64,000 nucleotides of DNA, taken from positions 1 to 64,000 of the forward strand of contig NZ_MLFP01000012.1 in the NCBI RefSeq assembly GCF_002095465.1, given 5' to 3'. Below, one piece after another: positions 39,842 to 53,198 of the stretch (positions within the stretch are counted from its first letter, which is position 1; each line of letters starts with the position of its first letter). The DNA comes from Pantoea rodasii. GTDB taxonomy: Bacteria > Pseudomonadota > Gammaproteobacteria > Enterobacterales > Enterobacteriaceae. A program made the translations under genes and the position numbers. The notes beneath the pieces are model-generated. The model ran no database searches and was not told the origin of the DNA. It saw only the letters and a list, made by a program, of their open reading frames with translations.

Positions 39842-40743
39842 ATGAGCGAAATCGAAACACACAGCGGCTTTATCGCGATTGTCGGCCGACCAAACGTCGG
39901 CAAATCCACCTTACTGAACCAATTATTGGGGCAGAAAGTGTCGATCACCTCGCGTAAACCGCAAACCACGCGTCACCGCATCATGGGCATTCACACCGAA
40001 GGCGCTTATCAGGCGATCTACGTGGATACCCCAGGGCTGCACATGGAAGAAAAACGGGCGATTAACCGCCTGATGAACCGTGCTGCCAGCAGCTCAATTG
40101 GTGATGTAGAGCTGGTGATTTTGTCGTGGAAGGCACGCGCTGGACGCCAGACGACGAAATGGTGCTGAACAAGCTGCGTGACGGCACTGTGCCAGTGGTG
40201 TTGGCGATCAACAAAGTCGACAACATCCAGGATAAAAGCATTCTGCTGCCGCACCTGCAGTTCCTGAGCCAGCAGATGAACTTCCTTGAGATCGTGCCGA
40301 TCTCTGCAGAAAACGGTAAGAACGTCGATGCCATTGCTGCTATCGCGCGTAAATGCCTGCCAAAATCTGACCACCACTTCCCGGAAGATTACATCACCGA
40401 TCGTTCCCAGCGCTTTATGGCGTCTGAGATCATTCGTGAAAAACTGATGCGCTTCCTCGGTGCGGAACTGCCGTACTCTGTGACCGTGGAAATCGAACAG
40501 TTCGTCTCTAACGATCGCGGTGGTTATGACATTAACGGCCTGATCCTGGTCGAGCGCGAAGGGCAGAAGAAGATGGTGATTGGCAACAAAGGCGCCAAGA
40601 TTAAAACCATCGGAATCGAAGCGCGCAGAGACATGGAAGAGATGTTTGAAGCCAAAGTGCATCTTGAACTGTGGGTTAAAGTGAAATCGGGTTGGGCGGA
40701 CGATGAACGTGCGCTGCGCAGCCTGGGTTACACAGACGAATAA
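39842..40743 (+). CDS. era: GTPase Era, apparent frameshift
   Basis: 300 residues when joined. G1 [10 protein letters not shown]3 DTPG, then a missing T in the run 40,119-40,122 (needed for [13 protein letters not shown]). The rest has G4 NKVD and the KH domain ([16 protein letters not shown]) that binds 16S rRNA. Era is essential in E. coli, so the break is most likely a sequence error. Directly followed by recO. Confidence 0.95.
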
Positions 40744-40746
40744 TTG

Positions 40747-41475
40747 ATGGAAGGCTGGCAACGCGCCTTTGTGCTGCATAGTCGCCCTTACAGCGAAACC
40801 AGCCTCCTCCTCGATCTGTTCAGCGAAAGCGAAGGGCGCGTCCGCGTCCTGGCCAAAGGCGCGCGCTCGCGCCGTTCGCATCTTAAAGGCGCACTACAAC
40901 CCTTCACACCGCTGCTGGTGCGCTGGGGGGGACGTGGCGAAGTGAAAACGCTGCGCAGTGCCGAAGCGGTGTCGCTGGCACTCCCGCTCGGTGGCATCAC
41001 GCTCTACTGCGGGCTGTACGTTAACGAACTGCTGTCTCGCGTGCTTGAGCAGGAAATTCCTTTCTCCGATCTCTTCTTTGATTATCTGAATTGCATCCAG
41101 ATGCTGGCCGCAGGCAGCGGCACGCCTGAACCGGCGCTGCGTCGTTTTGAACTGGCGCTGCTGGGCCATTTGGGTTACGGCGTAGATTTTCTGCACTGCG
41201 CAGGCAGTGGCGAAGAGATCGATGACGGCATGACTTACAGCTACCGTGAAGAGAAGGGCTTTATCGCCAGTCTGGTGGTCAATCAACGCAGTTTTACCGG
41301 TCGCCAGTTGCGTGCACTGTGGGAACGCGAGTTTCCCGATGCCGACAGCCTGCGTGCGGCTAAACGCTTCACGCGCATGGCGCTTAAGCCTTATCTGGGC
41401 GGCAAACCGCTGAAGAGTCAGGAACTGTTTCGCCAGTTTGTGCCAAAAAAGAAGCCCGATGTGGCAAACGACTAG
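40747..41475 (+). CDS. recO: DNA repair protein RecO
   Basis: 242 residues. N-terminal OB fold ([38 protein letters not shown]) for RecFOR-mediated RecA loading. The ATG at 40,747 is 3 bases after the era stop. Confidence 0.95.
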   Translation: MEGWQRAFVLHSRPYSETSLLLDLFSESEGRVRVLAKGARSRRSHLKGALQPFTPLLVRWGGRGEVKTLRSAEAVSLALPLGGITLYCGLYVNELLSRVLEQEIPFSDLFFDYLNCIQMLAAGSGTPEPALRRFELALLGHLGYGVDFLHCAGSGEEIDDGMTYSYREEKGFIASLVVNQRSFTGRQLRALWEREFPDADSLRAAKRFTRMALKPYLGGKPLKSQELFRQFVPKKKPDVAND

Positions 41476-41545
41476 CGCTGGTCGTACCGCCTGATATTCT
41501 CAGCACGGTACACTGCAAAAACACTGAACCTATTTAAGGATTGTC

Positions 41546-42277
41546 ATGGCTGAGTTGCTGTTAGGGGTCAACATTGACCACATCGCCACCGTACGTAACG
41601 CACGTGGCACGAATTATCCCGATCCAGTCCAGGCGGCGTTTGTTTCAGAACAGGCGGGCGCGGATGGCATCACTGTGCACCTGCGCGAAGATCGTCGCCA
41701 TATCACCGATCGCGATGTGCGTATTCTGCGCGACACCATCCAGACGCGTATGAATCTGGAGATGGCGGTGACCGATGAGATGATCGACATTGCCTGCGAC
41801 ATCAAGCCGCATTTTGTGTGTCTGGTGCCGGAAAAGCGTCAGGAAGTGACCACTGAAGGTGGGTTGGATGTGGCGGGTCAGCAGGACAAAATCAACGCTG
41901 CCGTTGCGCTGTTAAATGACGCGGGCATTTTAGTGTCACTGTTTATTGATGCCGATCACCGCCAGATTGAAGCGGCCGTTGCCAGCGGCGCGCCCTACAT
42001 TGAGATCCACACTGGCGCCTATGCGGAAGCACCGGAAGGGCTGGAGCGTGAAGCCGAATTGTCGCGTATTCGCAAAGCGGCCACCTTCGCGGCCAGCCTG
42101 GGCTTAAAGGTTAACGCCGGCCACGGTCTGACGTACCACAATGTGCAACCCATTGCGGCATTGCCAGAAATGCATGAACTGAACATTGGTCACGCCATTA
42201 TTGGCCGCGCGCTGTTCAGTGGTTTGGCGGATGCGGTGTCAGAGATGAAGCAGCTGATGCGGGAAGCGCGTCGTTAA
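41546..42277 (+). CDS. pdxJ: pyridoxine 5'-phosphate synthase
   Basis: 243 residues. Last step of de novo vitamin B6 synthesis. [39 protein letters not shown] and [10 protein letters not shown] are the typical TIM-barrel phosphate and active-site motifs. Stop and acpS start overlap by one base. Confidence 0.97.
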   Translation: MAELLLGVNIDHIATVRNARGTNYPDPVQAAFVSEQAGADGITVHLREDRRHITDRDVRILRDTIQTRMNLEMAVTDEMIDIACDIKPHFVCLVPEKRQEVTTEGGLDVAGQQDKINAAVALLNDAGILVSLFIDADHRQIEAAVASGAPYIEIHTGAYAEAPEGLEREAELSRIRKAATFAASLGLKVNAGHGLTYHNVQPIAALPEMHELNIGHAIIGRALFSGLADAVSEMKQLMREARR

Positions 42278-42657
42278 TGGCGATTCTCGGACTCGGCAGT
42301 GACATCGTTGAAATCGAACGTATTGCTGGCGTGATTGAACGCTCTGGCGATCGTCTGGCTCGACGCGTATTGAGCGAAGCCGAGTGGCAGCAATATCAGG
42401 CGCACCAGCAACCGGTGCGCTTTCTTGCCAAACGTTTTGCGGTGAAAGAAGCGGCGGCCAAAGCCTTCGGCACCGGCATTCGCGGTGGCCTGGCGTTCAA
42501 TCAATTCGAAGTGTACAACGATGCGCTCGGCAAACCGGGCTTACGCTTCTTCGAACAGGCAAAAGTGATTGCCAGCCAGCTGGGCGTAAAACATGTGCAT
42601 GTCACGCTGGCCGATGAGCGTCACTATGCCTGCGCCACGGTGATCATCGAAGATTAA
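42277..42657 (+). CDS. acpS: holo-acyl-carrier-protein synthase
   Basis: 126 residues. Transfers phosphopantetheine to [16 protein letters not shown] and [19 protein letters not shown] carry the Mg/CoA-binding residues. Its end overlaps convergent yfhL by 4 bases. Confidence 0.96.
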   Translation: MAILGLGSDIVEIERIAGVIERSGDRLARRVLSEAEWQQYQAHQQPVRFLAKRFAVKEAAAKAFGTGIRGGLAFNQFEVYNDALGKPGLRFFEQAKVIASQLGVKHVHVTLADERHYACATVIIED

Positions 42658-42902
42658 GGATGCAGCACCACGAACTTCTCCCACAGCGCTTCACGGGTTT
42701 CCGGGTGCTGTGGGTCAGAGATTATGGTGTTATCAATCGGGCAGACGCTCTGGCAGGTCGGCACATCATAATGACCCACGCACTCGGTGCAGCGGTCGAC
42801 ATCAATCTCATAGATCGCCTCACCTAAACGGATGGCCTGGTTCGGGCACTCAGGTTCGCACATATCGCAATTGATGCATTTCGCCGTAATAAGTAAAGCC
42901 AT
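42654..42902 (-). CDS. yfhL: YfhL-type 2[4Fe-4S] ferredoxin
   Basis: 82 residues. Two cluster motifs: [12 protein letters not shown], and [18 protein letters not shown] with the inserted loop typical of this ferredoxin type. ATG at 42,902 ([12 protein letters not shown]). Electron carrier; partner not shown. Confidence 0.93.
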   Translation of the reverse strand: MALLITAKCINCDMCEPECPNQAIRLGEAIYEIDVDRCTECVGHYDVPTCQSVCPIDNTIISDPQHPETREALWEKFVVLHP

Positions 42903-43105
42903 GATTGCCGCTAGCGTGGTAATGAAGGCGCGCACCATAGCATAAAACCCACGTCGGGATGCGCAGGGTTAGTTGCGCTGGATCAAACAAAGGATTGATT
43001 CAGCATACTGAAGCAAAATTCATCATCGCTGAGGTAGGAATTAGGAATATTCCGAGTTATCATTTTGTGCGGAAATTATCCGCAAATACGCTTGTCGTAA
43101 GCATT

Positions 43106-43300
43106 ATGAAAAAAATTAACTCGTTGAAAGAAATGTTTATAAAGCAGCAATGTATTCATTGCGGAGTTGCGCGAGGGTGGCTGGCTCGTTGGCTCTCGGA
43201 CGATGCCTCTTTATGCGATGAGTGTCTGCATAACCTGCAACACGCCAGCCGCCAGGCTTGTCGTCACGATCCTACGCAGCTCAATAAAAAGGCCGGATAA
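43106..43300 (+). CDS. small double-CxxC protein
   Basis: 64 residues: basic N-terminus, CIHC, then GWLARWLSDDASL and CDEC, a possible zinc ribbon. The frame is open upstream to 42,959, but ATG 43,106 (MKKINSLKEMF) is favoured. A terminator follows immediately, which supports expression. Not recognised as a named family. It stands alone between yfhL and yfhH. Confidence 0.5.
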   Translation: MKKINSLKEMFIKQQCIHCGVARGWLARWLSDDASLCDECLHNLQHASRQACRHDPTQLNKKAG

Positions 43301-43310
43301 CGGCCTTTTT
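43288..43310. terminator. terminator after the small CxxC gene and yfhH
   Basis: AAAAAGGCCG-GATAA-CGGCCTTTTTT between convergent genes; works on both strands. Confidence 0.85.
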
Positions 43311-43317
43311 TGCGCGC

Positions 43318-44155
43318 TTAGACCAGCTTTCTCACCAATTCTTCGCTATGACGAATGTGGCTCGATGCGCGTTCTGGATCGTGTTGCACCAGTGCCATAA
43401 ACAGCAGATCAGTCAACGCCAGTTGTGCGCTGGTCGAAGAGATGGCCGCACTGCGCGTACTCTGCTCCTCTGCAACGGTGTACAAGCATATCGTTGAGCA
43501 TTGCTGCAGTGAGTTAGGCGTAAATCCAGTAAACGACAGTACATCGACGCCAAGCTGCGCGGCTTCCTGCGCTGCCAGATTGATTTCGCGGCGCTCGCCG
43601 GTATAAGAGATGGCCAGCAGCACATCGCCCGGCGCCATCGCTTGCACGCTGGCCAGCAGAGCATGCATATCCTGCTCGGCCACGGCGTTAATGCCAATCT
43701 TCATCAGCTTCCATGAGAAGTCTTTTGCCACCAAACCCGACGCACCGATCCCGACCAGCAGAATCCGATTGGCATTTTTAAGCAATTGCAGCGTCTGCAG
43801 CAGTTTCTCTTCGCTGTTGATATCCAGCGTGGCGCGGATGGCGGAAATTTTCTCGGTCAGCAACTTCTCGCCGACCACTTTCAGCGGGTCGTCGCTGAGA
43901 ATATGGTTGTGAACAGTGATGGCGTCGCGATCCGCCAGTGATTCGCTAAGTGCCAGTTTCAGCGCAGGAAATCCCTTATAGCCCAATTTCTGGGCAAACT
44001 TCACCACGCTCGACTGGCTGACGCCCGATTCCTCAGCCAGTTTTGTGAACTCAGATGCCGTGCCCGATCCGGCTGCGACAGCAAAAATCCGCCAGCCGAC
44101 GCTCATTTAGCGCCAGTCGAGGGTAGAGCTGGCGAATTCGCAGCAATGAACTCAT
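43318..44155 (-). CDS. yfhH: MurR/RpiR-family regulator YfhH, two apparent frameshifts
   Basis: About 279 residues when joined (E. coli 282). N-terminal HTH begins SSLLRIRQLYPRLALNERRL at ATG 44,155. One missing base in the A run 44,083-44,087 and one in the T run 44,041-44,044 restore ADFLLSQPDRARHLSSQKLAEE and join to SGVSQSSVVKFAQKLGYKG. The C-terminal SIS domain (ILLVGIGASGLVAKDFSWKL) is intact. Regulatory target unknown. Confidence 0.88.
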
Positions 44156-44359
44156 GTTCGATCCTTAATCCATCTAATCCCGCTTGAGCTTAGTCTCTTT
44201 TCGCACCGTCAGGTTTAGATGACAGCACGCCGACACAAAGAATAAACTATTCAGCTGGCATTGTGGCGATTGGAATTAAAAATGACCGCTTTCGCCCCCG
44301 GCGACGAAGCTGGCTACACTGTAGAGCAAGCCGTAGAAAGGAAAGATAAGGAGTGGAGT

Positions 44360-44997
44360 TTGACTAAGGGTACGCAACGCCGCGTGGTGTTTTCGATCTT
44401 GATGGCACGCTGCATCAGCAGGACATGTTTGGCACTTTTATGCGTTATCTGCTGCGACGTCAGCCGATCAACGTCCTGTTGGTGGTGCCGCTGTTGCCAG
44501 TGATTGGTTTGGGGATGCTGTTTAAAGGACGCGCCGCACGCTGGCCGATGAGCCTGCTGCTGTGGGCCATTACCTTTGGCCACAGTGAGTCGCGTTTGCG
44601 TCAACGCGAAGCGGAGTTCGCAATCTGGTTCCGTCAGCGTGTTACCGCCTTTCCGGTGGTGCAACAGCGACTGACCGATTATCTCAGCAGTGATGATGCT
44701 GACGTGTGGCTGATCACCGGTTCACCGCAATCGCTGGTGGAACAGGTGTATTTCGATTCAGCGTTCCTGCCGCGCGTACAACTGATTGCCAGCCAGATGC
44801 AGCCAGGTCATGGCGGACGAGTGCTGGCGATGCGCTGTCTCGGCCATGAAAAGGTGGCGCAGCTCGAAGAGAAGATTGGCACGCCGTTGCAACTTTACAG
44901 CGGTTACAGCGACAGCAAACAGGATAACCCGCTGTTGTTCTTCTGCCAGCATCGCTGGCGGGTGACACCGCGCGGTGAGCTGCAACAGCTGGAGTGA
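44360..44997 (+). CDS. pgpC: phosphatidylglycerophosphatase C, apparent frameshift
   Basis: 212 residues when joined. HAD-family phosphatase making phosphatidylglycerol. TTG start at 44,360 with AAGGAG 6 bases upstream. A missing T in 44,390-44,393 restores VVFFDLDGTLHQQDM with the DxDGT nucleophile motif. Then RYLLRRQP, GRAARWPMSLLLW, WLITGSPQSLVEQVYFD and GYSDSKQDNPLLF. Confidence 0.9.
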
Positions 44998-45021
44998 ATC
45001 ACGCGGCGATTCCGTCTATAA

Positions 45022-47003
<1,982 letters not shown>

Positions 47004-47167
47004 ATAGTTGTCTCTTAATGGCTCACAGGCCTCTGTCTTTTTAAGGCAGTATTTGTGTTGTTTTTACTCCCAGAGCGAGGGGCATTTTGCGCAACAAAGC
47101 GGAGCAGGGCAACTTATATAGCAAGAATTGTGCAAAATTCATCCAAATGCTGAGTGCCAGATTTTAT

Positions 47168-47183
47168 GCGCAAACGGTTTCGT
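47168..47183 (+). promoter_or_regulatory. PurR box of purL
   Basis: GCGCAAACGGTTTCGT closely matches the PurR operator (ACGCAAACGTTTTCGT) and overlaps the promoter region; a TATAAT -10 lies at 47,201-47,206. Confidence 0.75.
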
Positions 47184-47272
47184 AACCCGTGCTGTTTCTC
47201 TATAATACCGCCCGTTTTCCCTGTTGCGCCCAATGAAGCGTCGCCCGGCGCTTCAAAGACGAGAGATCTTTG

Positions 47273-50200
47273 ATGATGGAAATTCTGCGTGGTTCGCCCG
47301 CTCTGTCGGCATTTCGTGTAAACAAACTGCTGACCCGCTTTCAGGACGCTCACCTGCCAGTGAGTGATATTTACGCCGAGTACGTCCATTTTGCCGATGT
47401 CAGTGCACCACTGAGTGCGGATGAGCACGCCCGCCTGCAACGTTTGCTGAAATACGGTCCTTCTCTCGCCGAGCACGCGCCACAAGGGCGTCTGTTGCTG
47501 GTGACGCCGCGTCCCGGCACCATTTCTCCGTGGTCATCAAAAGCCACTGATATTGCCCACAACTGCGATTTGCCGCAGGTTATCCGCCTCGAACGCGGTA
47601 TGGCCTTCTATGTGCAGGCCCCGCAGCTGACTGAAGCGCAGTGGCAACAGCTGGCTAGCCTGCTGCATGACCGCATGATGGAAACCGTGTTCGGTGACCT
47701 CAATGATGCGCAGCAACTGTTCGCGCACCATGAGCCACAGCCGCTGAAAAGCGTGGATGTGCTGGGTGCCGGCCGCATTGCGCTGGAACAGGCCAACACC
47801 ACGTTGGGTCTGGCGCTGGCCGATGACGAAATCGACTATCTGCTGGATGCGTTTACCAAGCTGGGTCGCAATCCAAACGACATCGAGCTGTATATGTTTG
47901 CTCAGGCAAACTCGGAGCACTGTCGTCATAAAATCTTCAACGCCGATTGGATCATCGACGGTGAAAAACAGCCGAAATCGCTGTTTAAAATGATTAAAAA
48001 CACCTTCGAACATAATCCAGAGCACGTGCTGTCTGCTTATAAAGACAACGCTGCGGTAATGGAAGGTTCTGAGGTTGGCCGCTTCTACGCTGATGCGCAG
48101 AAGGGCGAATATGCCTTCCATCAGGAAGATGCGCATATCCTGATGAAAGTGGAAACCCACAACCACCCGACCGCGATTTCGCCATGGCCAGGTGCTGCGA
48201 CCGGTTCCGGCGGTGAAATCCGTGATGAAGGCGCGACCGGACGTGGCGCGAAGCCAAAAGCCGGTCTGGTAGGCTTCTCAGTTTCTAACCTGCGTATTCC
48301 TGGTTTTGAACAGCCGTGGGAAGAGGATTTCGGTAAGCCGGATCGCATCGTTACCGCGCTGGATATCATGACCGAAGGCCCACTGGGCGGCGCGGCGTTC
48401 AACAACGAGTTTGGTCGTCCAGCATTGAACGGTTACTTCCGTACTTATGAAGAGCGCGTCAACAGCCATAATGGCTCAGAACTGCGTGGTTACCATAAGC
48501 CGATCATGCTGGCGGGCGGTATTGGTAACATCCGTGGTGACCATGTGCAGAAAGGTGAGATCGTCGTGGGTGCGAAACTGATCGTACTCGGCGGACCCGC
48601 CATGAACATCGGTTTGGGCGGCGGTGCAGCCTCTTCGATGGCGTCTGGCCAGTCTGATGCTGACCTTGATTTCGCATCGGTGCAGCGTGACAACCCAGAA
48701 ATGGAACGCCGTTGCCAGGAAGTGATCGACCGTTGCTGGCAGCTGGGCGAAGCCAACCCGATTCTGTTCATCCATGATGTAGGTGCAGGCGGTCTGTCTA
48801 ACGCGATGCCAGAACTGGTGAGCGATGGCGGCCGTGGCGGTAACTTCAACCTGCGCGACATCCTCAACGATGAGCCAGGCATGAGCCCGCTGGAAGTGTG
48901 GTGTAACGAATCTCAGGAACGCTATGTGTTAGCAGTGGCACCGGCTCAGCTGGCGCTGTTTGACGAGCTGTGCAAGCGTGAGCGCGCACCTTATGCGGTG
49001 ATCGGTGAAGCCACCGAAGAGCTGCATCTGAACCTGGCGGATAGTCACTTCGATAACAATCCTATCGATATGCCGCTGGACGTGCTGTTGGGCAAAACGC
49101 CGAAGATGACGCGTGATGTTGCCACTCAGCAAGCTAAAGGCGATGCGCTGGTGCGTGACGGGATTACCGTGGCAGATGCCGTTAATCGCGTACTGCATCT
49201 GCCAACCGTGGCAGAGAAAACCTTCCTGATTACCATCGGTGACCGTTCGGTCACCGGCATGGTGGCGCGTGACCAAATGGTCGGCCCATGGCAGATCCCG
49301 GTGGCCAACTGTGCCGTGACCACTGCCAGCCTGGACAGCTATCACGGCGAAGCTTTCTCACTGGGTGAACGCGCGCCCGTGGCCTTGCTGGACTTCGCTG
49401 CATCGGGCCGTCTGGCCGTCGGTGAAGCGCTGACCAACCTGGCCGCCACCTCGATTGGTTCCCTGCAGCGCGTGAAGCTCTCAGCAAACTGGATGGCCGC
49501 AGCCGGTCACCCAGGCGAAGATGCTGGTTTGTATGCGGCAGTCAAAGCGGTTGGCGAAGAGCTGTGCCCGGCGCTGGGAATTACTATCCCGGTCGGCAAA
49601 GACTCGATGTCGATGAAAACTCGCTGGCAGCAGGGCACCGAAGAACGTGAGATGACCTCACCGCTTTCGCTGGTGATCACCGCGTTTGCACGCGTAGAAG
49701 ATGTGCGTCGCACCGTGACCCCGCAGCTGCAGGCCGACCAGGATAACCTGCTGTTGCTGGTGGATCTGGGTAATGGCGCGAACACGCTGGGCGCAACTGC
49801 GCTGTCACAGGTTTATCGTCAGTTAGGCGATAAGCCAGCCGACGTGCGTGATGCATCTCAACTGGCGGGCTTCTTCAACGCCATTCAGGCGCTGGTGGCC
49901 GAGCAGAAACTGCTGGCTTACCATGACCGTTCCGATGGCGGATTGCTGGTGACGCTGGCAGAAATGGCCTTCACCGGCCATTGCGGTATCGAAGCGGATA
50001 TCGCGGCACTGGGCAACGATGCGCTGGCTGCACTGTTCACCGAAGAGCTGGGTGCAGTGATCCAGATTAACGCGGCAGATCGTGCAGCCGTTGAGAAAGT
50101 GTTTGCCGACCATGGCCTGAGCAGCAACGTTCACGTGATTGGTCAGGCGTTGTCAGGCGATCGCTTTGTGATTCGTTCTGGCGACAGCGTGGTGTACAGC

Positions 50201-51163
50201 GAAAGCCGTAACACACTGCGTACCTGGTGGGCAGAAACCACCTGGCAGATGCAGCGTCTGCGCGATAACCCAGCTTGTGCCGATCAGGAACACGAAGCGA
50301 AGAAAAACGACAACGATCCTGGCCTGAATGTGCATCTGACTTTCAAGCCGGAAGAAGACGTTGCCGCCCCAATGATCGCCACTGGCGCGCGTCCACGTGT
50401 TGCCGTACTGCGCGAGCAGGGCGTGAACTCCCACGTTGAGATGGCCGCTGCCTTCCATCGTGCTGGCTTCACCGCGGTTGACGTGCACATGAGTGATCTG
50501 CTGGCAGGCCGCCGTGGTCTGGAAGAGTTCCAGGCGCTGGTAGCGTGCGGTGGCTTCTCTTACGGTGACGTTCTTGGCGCTGGTGAAGGTTGGGCGAAGT
50601 CGATTCTGTTCAACGGCCGCGTGCGTGACGAGTTCGAAAACTTCTTCCACCGTCCACAGACGCTGGCGCTGGGCGTGTGTAACGGTTGCCAGATGATGTC
50701 GAACCTGCGTGAGTTGATTCCAGGTAGCGAACTTTGGCCGCGCTTCGTCCGTAACCAGTCTGAGCGCTTTGAAGCGCGTTTCAGCCTCGTTGAAGTGGCT
50801 GCCAGCCCGTCACTGTTGCTGGACGGCATGGCCGGTTCTCACATGCCAATCGCTGTTTCGCACGGTGAAGGTTTTGTGGAAGTGCGTGATGGCACGCACC
50901 TGGCTCAGCTGGAAAGCAAAGGCCTGGTGGCACTGCGCTTCGTGGATAACTTCGGTAAAGTCACTGAGAGCTACCCGGCGAACCCGAACGGTTCACCGAA
51001 CGGTATCACTGCAGTCACCAACGAAAGTGGCCGCGTAACGATCATGATGCCGCACCCAGAACGCGTGTTCCGCACCGTGAGCAACTCGTGGCATCCGGCA
51101 GAGTGGGGCGAGGATAGCCCATGGATGCGTATCTTCCGCAACGCACGTAAGCAGCTGGGTTAA
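47273..51163 (+). CDS. purL: phosphoribosylformylglycinamidine synthase
   Basis: 1296 residues, full length for the large enterobacterial enzyme. Fourth step of purine synthesis. FGAM synthase domains ([30 protein letters not shown], GNAxxS-type [13 protein letters not shown]) and a C-terminal glutamine amidotransferase with nucleophile Cys in [11 protein letters not shown] and a closing [11 protein letters not shown] 47,273 ([14 protein letters not shown]). No indel in 3.9 kb. Confidence 0.98.
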   Translation: MMEILRGSPALSAFRVNKLLTRFQDAHLPVSDIYAEYVHFADVSAPLSADEHARLQRLLKYGPSLAEHAPQGRLLLVTPRPGTISPWSSKATDIAHNCDLPQVIRLERGMAFYVQAPQLTEAQWQQLASLLHDRMMETVFGDLNDAQQLFAHHEPQPLKSVDVLGAGRIALEQANTTLGLALADDEIDYLLDAFTKLGRNPNDIELYMFAQANSEHCRHKIFNADWIIDGEKQPKSLFKMIKNTFEHNPEHVLSAYKDNAAVMEGSEVGRFYADAQKGEYAFHQEDAHILMKVETHNHPTAISPWPGAATGSGGEIRDEGATGRGAKPKAGLVGFSVSNLRIPGFEQPWEEDFGKPDRIVTALDIMTEGPLGGAAFNNEFGRPALNGYFRTYEERVNSHNGSELRGYHKPIMLAGGIGNIRGDHVQKGEIVVGAKLIVLGGPAMNIGLGGGAASSMASGQSDADLDFASVQRDNPEMERRCQEVIDRCWQLGEANPILFIHDVGAGGLSNAMPELVSDGGRGGNFNLRDILNDEPGMSPLEVWCNESQERYVLAVAPAQLALFDELCKRERAPYAVIGEATEELHLNLADSHFDNNPIDMPLDVLLGKTPKMTRDVATQQAKGDALVRDGITVADAVNRVLHLPTVAEKTFLITIGDRSVTGMVARDQMVGPWQIPVANCAVTTASLDSYHGEAFSLGERAPVALLDFAASGRLAVGEALTNLAATSIGSLQRVKLSANWMAAAGHPGEDAGLYAAVKAVGEELCPALGITIPVGKDSMSMKTRWQQGTEEREMTSPLSLVITAFARVEDVRRTVTPQLQADQDNLLLLVDLGNGANTLGATALSQVYRQLGDKPADVRDASQLAGFFNAIQALVAEQKLLAYHDRSDGGLLVTLAEMAFTGHCGIEADIAALGNDALAALFTEELGAVIQINAADRAAVEKVFADHGLSSNVHVIGQALSGDRFVIRSGDSVVYSESRNTLRTWWAETTWQMQRLRDNPACADQEHEAKKNDNDPGLNVHLTFKPEEDVAAPMIATGARPRVAVLREQGVNSHVEMAAAFHRAGFTAVDVHMSDLLAGRRGLEEFQALVACGGFSYGDVLGAGEGWAKSILFNGRVRDEFENFFHRPQTLALGVCNGCQMMSNLRELIPGSELWPRFVRNQSERFEARFSLVEVAASPSLLLDGMAGSHMPIAVSHGEGFVEVRDGTHLAQLESKGLVALRFVDNFGKVTESYPANPNGSPNGITAVTNESGRVTIMMPHPERVFRTVSNSWHPAEWGEDSPWMRIFRNARKQLG

Positions 51164-51177
51164 GTTTATCCAACAGC

Positions 51178-51209
51178 ATGAGAGGTCGCCGCAGGGCGAC
51201 CTTTTTTTG
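51178..51209 (+). terminator. terminator of purL
   Basis: AGGTCGCC-GCA-GGGCGACCT stem followed by seven T. Confidence 0.85.
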
Positions 51210-51256
51210 GACGGTTCATCCTGGAATCTGCTGTTACCGGCGTCTCACCCATGCCG

Positions 51257-51274
51257 TGTCGGAGATCGGCGACA
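51257..51274 (+). promoter_or_regulatory. GlrR activator site 1 of glmY
   Basis: TGTC-N10-GACA, the GlrR (YfhA) operator pattern, about 200 bases before the sigma-54 promoter. Confidence 0.7.
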
Positions 51275-51289
51275 AAAGCGCATTCTAAG

Positions 51290-51307
51290 TGTCTCCAAAT
51301 GGTGACA
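51290..51307 (+). promoter_or_regulatory. GlrR activator site 2 of glmY
   Basis: A second exact TGTC-N10-GACA, 33 bases after the first (about three helical turns). A weak third copy may end at 51,370. Confidence 0.7.
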
Positions 51308-51455
51308 TTTAACTCATTGATTATAAAAGCCTGTAATTTTCGCTGAGTAACGCGTTGCTAATTAGCGACACTTTCATCAGACCAGCCGGTCCGCTTTTTC
51401 ATAAAAAACTGCGTCACGCCTCGCATTACTCTGATTATTCATGCTATTTCATTTC

Positions 51456-51470
51456 TGGCACGATTGTTGC
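51456..51470 (+). promoter_or_regulatory. sigma-54 promoter of glmY
   Basis: TGGCAC-GATTG-TTGC matches the -24/-12 consensus exactly. Start predicted near 51,482. Confidence 0.9.
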
Positions 51471-51481
51471 TATACTTACAA

Positions 51482-51696
51482 CGTTGCTCATTCACCTGTC
51501 TATGATTGCCCCGCACTGCGGTTGAGCTCATAAAATTCGAATGACGCACCAAACGGAGCCTGCCGTCCACCCAACCGATAATCGCTTGCTTTGCAACGTT
51601 ATCAAGCATCGGACGCAACGTTGAGTTAGGCTCCACCTATTTTGCAAGCGATGCCGCGGCGTCGCTCTCACGGCAGCCCAAAAGGGCTGCCGTTTT
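51482..51696 (+). ncRNA. glmY: small RNA GlmY
   Basis: About 215 bases between purL and glrK, the E. coli location. The 5' end (TTGCTCATTCACCTGTCTATG) resembles E. coli GlmY. It ends in a strong terminator, CGGCAGCCC-AAAA-GGGCTGCCG plus TTTT (51,671-51,696). GlmY titrates RapZ and so stabilises GlmZ to raise GlmS. Control by GlrR and sigma-54 fits the adjacent glrK-qseG-glrR genes. Exact ends are estimated. Confidence 0.8.
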
Positions 51697-51767
51697 CCTT
51701 TCTGTACTTTCTTCCTATTTGATACTTCGTTAGCATGCCAGCAGCTCACATTTAAGGAAGTGCGGTA

Positions 51768-53195
51768 GTGAAGAGATGGCGTCTGTTTCCCCGATCCCTG
51801 CGGCAATTGGTATTAATGGCATTCTTGCTGGTGCTACTGCCGCTACTGGTGCTGGCCTGGCAAGCCTGGGAAAGCCTTTCCGCACTGAGCGATCAGGCGG
51901 CGGATACGAACCGCAATACCTTTACCGATGTGCGCCGCAGCGAAGCCATGGCGCGCACCGCGATCGAGCTTGAACGCAGTTATCGTCAATATTGCGTGTT
52001 GGGTGATGCTTCACTGCAAAAGTTGTATCAGACACAGTGGACGCGTTATGGCCAAATGCTCACCAGCCACGCCGCCAGTTTACCGGACCTCCCATCATTT
52101 AAAGCGCTGCAGGATACCTTGCCGCAGCTCGCCAGCGTGCAGTGCGACAACGGTAATCCCGTCACCAAAGCCGCTACCGCACTCGAACATTTTTCTGATG
52201 CCAACGCGCAGATGGTGCAGGCGACGCGAGAAGTGGTGTTTTCGCGCGGTCTGCAGCTGCAACGTGAAATTGCCGATCGCGGCCAGTTTTTTGGCTGGCA
52301 GGCGCTGATTCTGTTCCTGATCAGTCTGGCGTTAGTGTTGCTGTTTACCGGCATGATTATCGGTCCGGTAAAACGCGTAGAGCGCATGATTAACCGCCTT
52401 GGACAGGGCAAAGCGCTCGGTGATAGCGTGAGTTTTCGTGGGCCGCGTGAAATTCGCTCGCTGGGTCAGCGCATCGTGTGGCTCAGCGAGCGGCTAAGCT
52501 GGCTGGAAGCGCAGCGTCATGAGTTTCTGCGCCATCTCTCGCACGAACTGAAAACTCCGCTTGCCAGCTTGCGCGAAGGCACCGAGTTATTGGCCGATCA
52601 GGTGGCCGGGCCGTTGAATGCAGAGCAGCAAGAGGTGGTGGCGATCCTCGATACCAGCAGCCGCCATTTGCAGCGGTTAATTGAACAGCTGCTGGATTAC
52701 AACCGTAAGCTGGCGGATGGCCCACTGGCGCTGGAGCCGGTGGCGTTGCGTGACATCATTGATTCGGTGGTGAAAGTCCATTCACTGCCAGCCAGTGCGC
52801 GTCAGATGACAACGCATATCGATTTGCAGGTGGTGCATTGCCTGGCCGAGGCGACACTGCTGCAAAGGGTCATCGACAACCTCTATTCGAACGCCGTGAA
52901 CTACGGCAGCGAATCCGGTAACATCTGGCTGCAGAGCCAGCAGAAAGGCAACCAGGTGTGGATTGAGGTGGCTAACACCGGCACACCGATTCCGGCTGAA
53001 GAGCAGGCGATGATCTTTGAGCCCTTTTATCAGGGCAGCCAACAGCGCAAAGGGCCGGTTAAAGGCAGCGGACTGGGTTTAAGCATCGCCAAAGATTGTC
53101 TGCGCAGGATGCAGGGCGATTTGCAATTGGTAACGCGCAAGGATGCGGATGTCTGTTTTCGAATCATTTTGACGACCAGTGCCGGGAATGCCTGA
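51768..53195 (+). CDS. glrK: sensor histidine kinase GlrK (QseE)
   Basis: 475 residues. Two membrane segments (LVLMAFLLVLLPLLVLAW; LILFLISLALVLLFTGMIIG), HAMP, HisKA with HLSHELKTPLASLREG (phospho-His) and HATPase with VIDNLYSNAVNY and GSGLGLSIA. GTG start at 51,768. Phosphorylates GlrR. Confidence 0.95.
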   Translation: MKRWRLFPRSLRQLVLMAFLLVLLPLLVLAWQAWESLSALSDQAADTNRNTFTDVRRSEAMARTAIELERSYRQYCVLGDASLQKLYQTQWTRYGQMLTSHAASLPDLPSFKALQDTLPQLASVQCDNGNPVTKAATALEHFSDANAQMVQATREVVFSRGLQLQREIADRGQFFGWQALILFLISLALVLLFTGMIIGPVKRVERMINRLGQGKALGDSVSFRGPREIRSLGQRIVWLSERLSWLEAQRHEFLRHLSHELKTPLASLREGTELLADQVAGPLNAEQQEVVAILDTSSRHLQRLIEQLLDYNRKLADGPLALEPVALRDIIDSVVKVHSLPASARQMTTHIDLQVVHCLAEATLLQRVIDNLYSNAVNYGSESGNIWLQSQQKGNQVWIEVANTGTPIPAEEQAMIFEPFYQGSQQRKGPVKGSGLGLSIAKDCLRRMQGDLQLVTRKDADVCFRIILTTSAGNA

Positions 53196-53198
53196 TTA

